Below are positions 7,683 through 13,429 of a DNA stretch of 13,429 nucleotides, piece by piece (within the stretch, counting starts at the first letter, position 1; each line of letters starts with the position of its first letter). The translations under genes and the position numbers were made by a program. The notes beneath the pieces were generated by a model that saw only the letters and a list, made by a program, of their open reading frames with translations, was not told where the DNA came from and searched no databases. Source of the DNA: Gp13-AA77 sp036521995 (lineage in GTDB: Bacteria > Acidobacteriota > Terriglobia > UBA7540); the NCBI GenBank assembly GCA_036521995.1, contig DATDGR010000104.1:1-13429 (forward strand), given 5' to 3'.

Positions 7683-8984
7683 ATGCTCGAGGCACTGGTA
7701 ATCACACTTCGCGAAGGCGTCGAGGCCGCCCTTATTGTCGGTATCGTCCTCGGTTACCTGAGGAAGACCGGTCGCATGGCAGCGGCCAGGATGGTCTATC
7801 TCGGGCTCGGGCTTGGGGTCCTGGCGAGCCTGACCGTTGGGGTCCTGCTCAGCCGGCTCGACATCAGGGAGCTCAGCGACGTGTACGAAGGCGAGCTGAT
7901 GTTGTTGGCCTCCGTATTCGTGGCCAGCATGGTCTGGTGGATGTGGCGGACCGGCAAGCGAATGAAAAGCGAGATCGAGCAGAGGCTGACGGGTCTGTCG
8001 GACTCTGCGGGTTCCACCGCGTCGCTGGGGCTCTGCCTTTTTGTTTTCCTCATGGTTTTTCGCGAGGGTATCGAGACCGTACTCTTCCTGGCCGCCGTCT
8101 CCATCCGCAGCACCAGCGCTCTTCTGCAGTTCACTGGCGCCGTAGCCGGTCTTGCGCTCGCGGTCGGCTTCGGTGTGGCTTTCTTCAAGGGCAGCCTGCG
8201 CGTGAATCTACCGCGCTTCTTCCGCATTACCACCGTCGTCCTTTTTGCCATCTCGATTCAGTTGCTGGTCACCGGTGTTCACGAGCTGTCCGAGGGCAAC
8301 GTGCTTCCTTCGAGTCCCCGGGAGATGGCGCTGGTGGGACCCATCGTGAACAATGACCTGCTCTTCATTGTTTTGGTGATGGCGGTCTGTGTATTCCTGG
8401 TGGCGGCGGAGCGAGTCGGAATGACGGCTTCGGCAGGAGCCGGGCTCGAGCGTCTCGCTGCTCCGGATCGGCGCAAGGCGCTGGCCACCCGGCGCCGCGA
8501 ACGCTTCTGGAAGCTTACGGCGACGGGCTTGGCCCTGGCAGCGATCGTCCTCATCAGTGCCGAGATCGTTTATGCGCGCGTCGCCCAGGCCGTGCCCGTG
8601 CCTGAGCTGGTTGTGATCGAAGGCAGCGAGCTCAGGATCCCGGTGGCCAAGCTGAACGATCATGCTCTCCACCGCTTCGCGGTCGCGATTCAGAACCGCC
8701 CGGTGCGCTTGATTGGCCTCCTCGATCCTTCCGACACCGTGCGCGTCGCTCTCGACGCCTGCGCTATCTGTGGCAGTCAGGGTTACTACCAGCGGGGCGC
8801 GAACGTGATATGCCGGAACTGCGCGGCGGCCATCAACATGGCCACGATCGGCCACGGCGGCGGCTGCAATCCCATACCGCTCGACCCGCCCTACCAGGTG
8901 AACGGCGACACCCTGGTTATTTCGGAGGCGGCGCTGGAAGCGGCAGCGGGTCATTTTGAGGGAGTAGCAATCAAGCAACAGTGA
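7683..8984 (+). CDS. FTR1-family iron permease fused to a C-terminal DUF2318-type Cys domain
   Basis: This 433-residue integral membrane protein is a probable high-affinity iron permease. The FTR1 hallmarks are two REGxE motifs, REGVE (10-14) and REGIE (127-131), each inside a membrane helix and known to carry iron in yeast Ftr1p and bacterial EfeU. About eight hydrophobic segments are seen (1-26, 36-55, 70-88, 116-140, 148-170, 182-203, 222-243, 279-300). The final ~130 residues are soluble, probably periplasmic: C360-x2-C363, C377-x2-C380, then GHGGGCNPIPL with H391 and C395. This pattern matches the DUF2318 proteins found beside FTR1 in Campylobacter-type iron loci. A Shine-Dalgarno GAAGG (7675-7679) precedes ATG 7683. 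It heads a four-gene same-strand cassette with an ABC transporter, which suggests ATP-driven help to iron import; the metal and mechanism are inferred. Confidence 0.88.
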   Translation: MLEALVITLREGVEAALIVGIVLGYLRKTGRMAAARMVYLGLGLGVLASLTVGVLLSRLDIRELSDVYEGELMLLASVFVASMVWWMWRTGKRMKSEIEQRLTGLSDSAGSTASLGLCLFVFLMVFREGIETVLFLAAVSIRSTSALLQFTGAVAGLALAVGFGVAFFKGSLRVNLPRFFRITTVVLFAISIQLLVTGVHELSEGNVLPSSPREMALVGPIVNNDLLFIVLVMAVCVFLVAAERVGMTASAGAGLERLAAPDRRKALATRRRERFWKLTATGLALAAIVLISAEIVYARVAQAVPVPELVVIEGSELRIPVAKLNDHALHRFAVAIQNRPVRLIGLLDPSDTVRVALDACAICGSQGYYQRGANVICRNCAAAINMATIGHGGGCNPIPLDPPYQVNGDTLVISEAALEAAAGHFEGVAIKQQ

Positions 8985-9071
8985 GTCGGTGGGAGGGAGA
9001 GGGCCAGGAGTCTAGATCTGGGAGACAGGATGCGCCACCCTATTCCCTATTCCCCGCTTCCTGCGTGACAG
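8985..9071. other. Spacer with a mini-ORF and a CCCTATT tandem repeat
   Basis: These 87 bases contain a purine-rich left half, a Shine-Dalgarno followed by a 12-codon ORF (9030-9068), and within it CCCTATT twice in tandem (9038-9051) followed by CCCC. No promoter is recognisable. Confidence 0.4.
9030..9068 (+). CDS. Possible 12-residue leader peptide upstream of permease 1
   Basis: ATG 9030 is preceded by GGGAG (9020-9024) at 5 bases. It encodes MRHPIPYSPLPA and stops at TGA 9066-9068, only 3 bases before the permease ATG at 9072. The permease start has no Shine-Dalgarno of its own, so re-initiation after this short ORF would explain its translation. The peptide is Pro-rich (4 of 12) but carries no run of a single regulatory amino acid. 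It may also be chance. Confidence 0.3.
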   Translation: MRHPIPYSPLPA

Positions 9072-10376
9072 ATGTTGGCCCGAATCATAACCCGCTCGCT
9101 GGTTCGACGGCGCCGTCGCAAGCTTCTGAGTCTGGCTGCCGTCGCTTTCGGCATCACCGCCGCCACCGTGGTGGCGACGCTCGCCCTGGACGTTGGCGAC
9201 CAGGTGAACCGTGAACTGCGCGCCTTTGGCGCCAATATCGCGGTGGCGCCCGCCGCCGATAGCCTACCGGTAAGCGTCGGGGGCGTCGATTATCGGCCGG
9301 CCTCATCCGGCGCCTTCCTGAACGAGAGCGATCTTACCAGCCTCAAGAAGATTTTCTGGGCCAACAACATTGTAGCCTTTGCGCCTTTCCTTTACGCGCC
9401 GGCGTCACTCGATGGCCGCGGCGTTGAAAAGGCGCTCCAAGTGGTGTTGATCGGAACCTGGTTTGACCACGATCTGGCCTTGAACAAGTTGCAGTCCTTC
9501 CGCACGGGGCTGCGCGATCTTCATCCCACCTGGCGGGTTCAAGGACGATGGCCGGACGACCAGGACCCGGGCGCTTGTCTGATCGGCGTCGCGCTCGCCC
9601 GCTCCGAGCGGCTCGAAGCGGGCTCAACGGCAACGCTCACCGGCGCCGAACCGGCCGCCACCGGCAACCCATCGACCTTTTCCTGCCGCGTCACCGGCGT
9701 GGTCGAAACGGGGGGCGCCGAAGATGATCAGGTGATGGCGCCGCTCGCCACCGTCCAGAAGTTCGCGGGCGAGGCCGGCCGGTTGCGGCGCCTGGAAGTG
9801 AGCGCCCTTACCAAGCCTGAGGACGATTTCGCGCGGCGGGACCCGAGCCGCATGACGCCGGCCGACTTCGAGCGCTGGAGCTGCTCGCCCTACGTCAGTT
9901 CGATAGCCTACCAGATCGAACAGGCGATTCCGGGCTCGGTGGCCAAGCCGGTGTATCCGGTGGCGGAGACCGAGGGGCGCATCCTCGGCCGCATTGGAGG
10001 TCTCATGCTGGCGCTCGCCCTGGCGGCGCTCGCCACAGCCTGCCTGGCGGTGGCTTCGATGATGCTGGCCACGGTCATCGAGCGCCGCAGTGAGATCGGT
10101 CTCTTCCAATCGCTTGGCGCCAGCCGGGCGCGCGTGGCGGCAATCTTCCTGCTTGAAGGCTCGGCGCTGGGTCTCGCGGGCGGCGCGGCGGGATACATCA
10201 CCGGCAGTTTGCTGGCGCATCGCCTGGGGCGGGTCGTATTTGGATCTCCGGCCGCGGAGCACGGATCGCTGCTGCCGGCGGTGTTGATGGTGGCGTTGCT
10301 AGTGACGTGGGCGGGAAGCGCCGTACCGCTGGCGAGGGCACTGAAAGTGCCGGCGGCCGTGGCCCTTCGGGATTGA
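9072..10376 (+). CDS. FtsX/MacB-like ABC transporter permease 1 of the iron cassette
   Basis: This 434-residue inner-membrane permease has the four-helix FtsX/MacB plan: a basic N-terminus (SLVRRRRRK), TM1 (about 18-38), a large extracytoplasmic domain (about 40-300), then TM2 (about 309-332), TM3 (about 355-380) and TM4 (about 395-420). The cytoplasmic coupling loop ERRSEIGLFQSLGASR (337-352) is the usual ATPase contact. Such permeases generally transmit ATPase motion to a periplasmic task rather than form a classic pore. The motif GGAEDDQV (214-221) is shared with the second permease, showing that the two are paralogues. In Campylobacter-type iron loci two such permeases (Cj1661/Cj1662) accompany FTR1. 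ATG 9072 lacks a clear Shine-Dalgarno. The stop codon lies within the left arm of a long inverted repeat. Confidence 0.88.
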   Translation: MLARIITRSLVRRRRRKLLSLAAVAFGITAATVVATLALDVGDQVNRELRAFGANIAVAPAADSLPVSVGGVDYRPASSGAFLNESDLTSLKKIFWANNIVAFAPFLYAPASLDGRGVEKALQVVLIGTWFDHDLALNKLQSFRTGLRDLHPTWRVQGRWPDDQDPGACLIGVALARSERLEAGSTATLTGAEPAATGNPSTFSCRVTGVVETGGAEDDQVMAPLATVQKFAGEAGRLRRLEVSALTKPEDDFARRDPSRMTPADFERWSCSPYVSSIAYQIEQAIPGSVAKPVYPVAETEGRILGRIGGLMLALALAALATACLAVASMMLATVIERRSEIGLFQSLGASRARVAAIFLLEGSALGLAGGAAGYITGSLLAHRLGRVVFGSPAAEHGSLLPAVLMVALLVTWAGSAVPLARALKVPAAVALRD

Positions 10377-10483
10377 TTCATTGACCGACTGATTCACTAA
10401 CACCGGGTTGTGTTTCGAGGGAAGGCGCATGATCGTGGCTCGAGAACTCAGATTGTTAATGAGTCGGTAATCAATGATCCAAT
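10371..10483 (+). repeat. Long imperfect inverted repeat joining permease 1 stop and permease 2 start
   Basis: The left arm (10371-10401) contains GATTGATTCATTGA, CCGACT and CACTAAC. The right arm (10454-10483) reads, on the opposite strand, GATTGGATCATTGA, TA, CCGACT, CATTAAC. The arms match over about 30 bases with a few mismatches and two small gaps. An inner pair (GTTTCGAG 10412-10419 with CTCGAGAAC 10439-10447) closes the loop further. The permease 1 TGA and permease 2 ATG (10474) both lie in the arms. It could be an mRNA switch or a small palindromic mobile repeat. Confidence 0.6.
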
Positions 10484-11717
10484 CATATAGCTCCATGTTT
10501 CTCCGCGTTGGGCTTCGATCACTGGCGGTAAAGCGGCCGCAGTCAGCCCTGGCGTTTGCGGCGCTGGCTTTGGGTGCCACGGTCGCCTCCCTGCTGCTGA
10601 ACCTCTATGGTGACGCCCGGCGCAAGATGCAGGACGAGTTTCGCTCCTATGGGCCCAACGTCATCGTGGCGCCGTCCCGTATCGAGTCCGCAGCCAGGAC
10701 TGGCGAAATGGATGCAGCCGGTAATCCAGGCGGCCTGCTCGACGCCGCTATTACCGCCCAGATTCAGGGGAAGCTTCAATCGCTGGCTCCCGGAGCTCCG
10801 AAGGCGATCATGGCGCCCGTGCTCTACGCCGTGGTCTCAGCCCGGCCGGGGAAGCTCTCCAACTCAACGGCTCCGGCCCTGAGCATGGTCGCGGTGGGCG
10901 CCGCCTTCGCGGCCCTCCGAGCGCTGAACCCTGCTTGGAAAGGGAGCGACGCCCGCGATGAGGCGGGGCCCGGGTCGTGCGTTCTGGGCTCAAGCGCGGC
11001 CGAGCGTCTGGGACTGCGACCCGGCGATTCCCTCGAGCTCGCGGCGCTCGAAACGGAGCCCGCGGCAGCGTACAAGGCCGGCCGCGCCATGGCTTGCACG
11101 CTTGCCAGCCTGGTGTCCAGTGGCGGGGCCGAAGACAACCAGGTGTTCCTGCCGCTTGACGTCTTGCAACAACTCGTGGGTCTCGCTGGCCGAATCAGCC
11201 TGGTCGAGATGCACGTGCCCGGAGCCACGGCTGACGTGGAGGCGGTGGTCAGTGGTCTGGCGCCAGCATTTCCGTCGCTTGAGATCCGCCCTGTGCAAGA
11301 GATCGTGCAATCGGAAGGCAAGGTTCTCAGCATCATTCGGGGACTGATGCTGGCGCTGGCCGCGCTGATCATCGGCGTCGTGGTGCTGTGCGTTATGGCC
11401 ACGGTGACCACTATTATCCTGGAGCGCTGCAAGGAAGTGGGCGTCATGAAGGCGCTCGGCGCCTCGGACCGGACCGTGTTCGGGCTGCTACTGACGGAGG
11501 TCGGCGCGCTCGGCCTCGCCGCGGGTATCGTGGGCTTTGCTTTCGGGGCGCTGCTCGCCCGCCGTCTCGGCGTCGATTTGTTTGGAGTCGCGCTCGATAC
11601 CGACTGGCAGATGCTTCTGCCTGTGATTGCGGCCGCCGTGCTGGTCGCGGCGCTCTCCGCGCTCGTACCCGTGTCCACCGTGCGCGGCATTGACCCGGCG
11701 CGCACGCTCAGAGGAGA

Positions 11718-11721
<4 letters not shown>
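10474..11721 (+). CDS. FtsX/MacB-like ABC transporter permease 2 of the iron cassette
   Basis: This 415-residue paralogue of the preceding permease has the same topology. TM1 is about 25-45, followed by an extracytoplasmic domain (about 46-285), TM2 (about 290-315), the cytoplasmic coupling loop ERCKEVGVMKALGASD (317-332), TM3 (about 335-360) and TM4 (about 382-405). It carries GGAEDNQV (217-224), matching GGAEDDQV in permease 1, and a similar end of the soluble domain. The start is uncertain: ATG 10474 has only a weak Shine-Dalgarno and lies in an inverted-repeat arm; ATG 10495 (codon 8, MFLRVGLRSL) is an equally natural FtsX-type beginning. Its stop overlaps the ATPase start by four bases (ATGA), so the two are translationally coupled. 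It probably forms a heterodimer with permease 1 driven by the downstream ATPase. Confidence 0.88.
11711..11716 (+). promoter_or_regulatory. Shine-Dalgarno of the ATPase gene, start choice ambiguous
   Basis: GAGGAG lies only 1 base before ATG 11718 but 10 bases before GTG 11727 (codon 4, giving MAFIEVDNLTKRYG). The GTG spacing is more usual, so the mature N-terminus may be three residues shorter than the ATG reading. The ATGA overlap with permease 2 still favours coupled re-initiation at either codon. Confidence 0.5.
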
Positions 11722-12803
<1,082 letters not shown>

Positions 12804-12920
12804 CCCAAAAAGGGTCGGTGTTATCGGTGTTCGGGAATGGGTCAAAGCGAAATCGACGACAGGTCAAATCGGCCGGGCAGGTCGAATCCAGATCTTAGAA
12901 CACGTGAATGCCGAGCAGAT

Positions 12921-12949
12921 GCCTGCGCTGCGGTCTCCGAGCGGCAGGC
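12921..12949 (+). terminator. GC-rich hairpin downstream of the iron cassette, possible terminator
   Basis: GCCTGCGCT (12921-12929) pairs with AGCG-G-CAGGC (12940-12949) with one bulged base and a 10-base loop. It lies 118 bases after the ATPase stop and just before a promoter. There is no T-run, so termination is only suggested by position. Confidence 0.35.
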
Positions 12950-12977
12950 TGCAGGCTGGCGCCGGCCGATCCGGCCC

Positions 12978-13007
12978 TTGATGGAGGGAAGGCGTCTGTG
13001 ATATAGT
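12978..13007 (+). promoter_or_regulatory. Sigma-70-like promoter facing right
   Basis: TTGATG (12978-12983), 18 bases, TATAGT (13002-13007). Four of six and five of six bases match the -35 and -10 consensus, and TG at 12998-12999 precedes the -10 box. Transcription would start near 13014 and run about 400 bases before the next probable gene start. A GTG/ATG pair at 13015-13017 falls at the expected start site, so a leaderless product is also formally possible. Confidence 0.4.
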
Positions 13008-13226
13008 GTACGTTATGTGTCATATTGGGCGTGGAGCGGTGGGCTGACAAACAGACCTGGGAGGTGGCTTAGAATCAGGATGATACGAAATCGGCTGCTC
13101 GACTTGCCGGTCAATGAGAATGGAGCGGACCGCCCTCTGGCTCTATGGATCTACGAACTTGGAATATCGTCGAAGCCGCGCCTCAACCTGCCCCGGCGAA
13201 GCTGGGTTGGCCGAAAGCCTGAGGTC

Positions 13227-13269
13227 GACCCAGGTGAGTTACTCGCGGCAACTCACACCTCGTCGGGTC
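13227..13269 (+). other. Bulged stem-loop in the leader region
   Basis: GACCC-AGGTGAGTT (13227-13240) pairs with AACTCAC-a-CCT (13250-13260) and then GGGTC (13265-13269) after a 4-base internal loop. The core GTGAGTT/AACTCAC is a perfect 7 bp. It lies between the promoter at 12978 and the gene start at 13420, so it would be part of that transcript. Confidence 0.4.
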
Positions 13270-13408
13270 CTGGGCCCACAGAATCGAAACTCCAAAAAAG
13301 CTAAAGCCGAGAGCCGAAAGAAGAGTGAACACTTTGGCTGCTGAAGTCGTCTAACGTCGCAATCCTCGCGCCCTTAACCCGGCAGTTCGGGCCGAGGGGA
13401 CGATACCT

Positions 13409-13413
13409 GGAGG
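13409..13413 (+). promoter_or_regulatory. Shine-Dalgarno of a gene leaving the right edge
   Basis: GGAGG lies 6 bases before ATG 13420, an ideal spacing. Confidence 0.5.
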
Positions 13414-13419
13414 CGGGTC

Positions 13420-13429
13420 ATGACCTCGA
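13420..13429 (+). CDS. Start of an unidentified gene (partial, leaves the right edge)
   Basis: Only ATG ACC TCG and one more base are in the window (M-T-S). The call rests on the strong Shine-Dalgarno at 13409-13413 and on the long gene-free stretch before it. Nothing can be said about the product. Confidence 0.4.

Larger units (their letters stand above)
12804..13419. other. 616-base stretch without a clear gene: hairpins and a promoter
   Basis: It contains a GC-rich hairpin (12921-12949), a second small GGCCG-ATC-CGGCC hairpin just after it, a sigma-70-like promoter (12978-13007), and a further hairpin (13227-13269). A frame from GTG 13017 to TAA (13304, 95 codons) has no Shine-Dalgarno, mixed third-position composition and no recognisable domain, so I do not call it. 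The region between the promoter and the ATG at 13420 could be a long 5' leader or a separate small RNA; I recognise no known RNA family. Confidence 0.5.

Noticed and set aside
12804..12820. CCC-AAAAA-GGG after the ATPase stop as a terminator
   Set aside because: The stem is only three to four base pairs and no T-run follows.
12870..12900. tRNA-like T-arm resemblance (CAGGTCGAATCCAG)
   Set aside because: No matching acceptor, D or anticodon arms could be found around it.
13017..13304. Plus-strand 95-codon frame from GTG after the promoter at 12978
   Set aside because: No Shine-Dalgarno, third-codon composition unlike the neighbouring genes, and no recognised motif. A leaderless product cannot be excluded but is not supported.

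Overview
The window looks like a chromosomal segment of an Acidobacteriota-type bacterium, probably from soil or an environmental assembly. This is inferred from the GC-rich, high-GC3 coding sequence, the style of the DnaG and RpoD proteins, a Cys-rich conserved hypothetical protein beside dnaG, and a Thermus-like seven-iron ferredoxin. No rRNA, tRNA or CRISPR is present to confirm the lineage.

Layout: (1) 1-131 holds the 5' end of a minus-strand transposase that resembles the IS630 family and runs off the left edge, with a probable IS end near 131. (2) 343-603 encodes a 7Fe ferredoxin. (3) 831-2786 encodes an exported MltD-type lytic transglycosylase with LysM repeats. (4) 2787-3137 is a 351-base spacer with a strong hairpin and no convincing gene. 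(5) 3138-3779 encodes a Cys-rich conserved hypothetical protein. (6) 3957-5711 (dnaG) and 5890-7587 (rpoD) form the core of the macromolecular-synthesis cluster, without rpsU between the Cys-rich gene and dnaG. (7) 7683-12803 is a four-gene plus-strand cassette: an FTR1-type iron permease fused to a C-terminal Cys-motif domain (DUF2318 type), two paralogous FtsX/MacB-like ABC permeases, and an ABC ATPase carrying a DtxR/MntR-type metal-regulator module at its C-terminus. (8) 12804-13419 is a 616-base non-coding stretch with hairpins and a good sigma-70-like promoter; a new gene probably starts at 13420 and leaves the window.

The iron cassette is the most interesting part. Its gene content parallels the Campylobacter Cj1658-Cj1663 / FetMP-type iron systems (FTR1 permease, DUF2318 protein, two FtsX-like permeases, ATPase). 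It has no P19 periplasmic iron-binding protein and no thioredoxin-like genes in the window, its FTR1 and DUF2318 parts are one polypeptide, and the ATPase is fused to a DtxR-like module. That module keeps the residues matching the DtxR ancillary metal site (H296, E300, H315), has changed residues at the primary site, has an apparently shortened helix-turn-helix, and ends in a Cys/His-rich tail. The working hypothesis is that cytoplasmic Fe(II) or a similar metal controls the transporter, or its transcription, directly through the ATPase subunit. The spacers inside the cassette are also structured: a long imperfect inverted repeat joins the stop of permease 1 to the start of permease 2, and a 12-codon mini-ORF ends 3 bases before permease 1.
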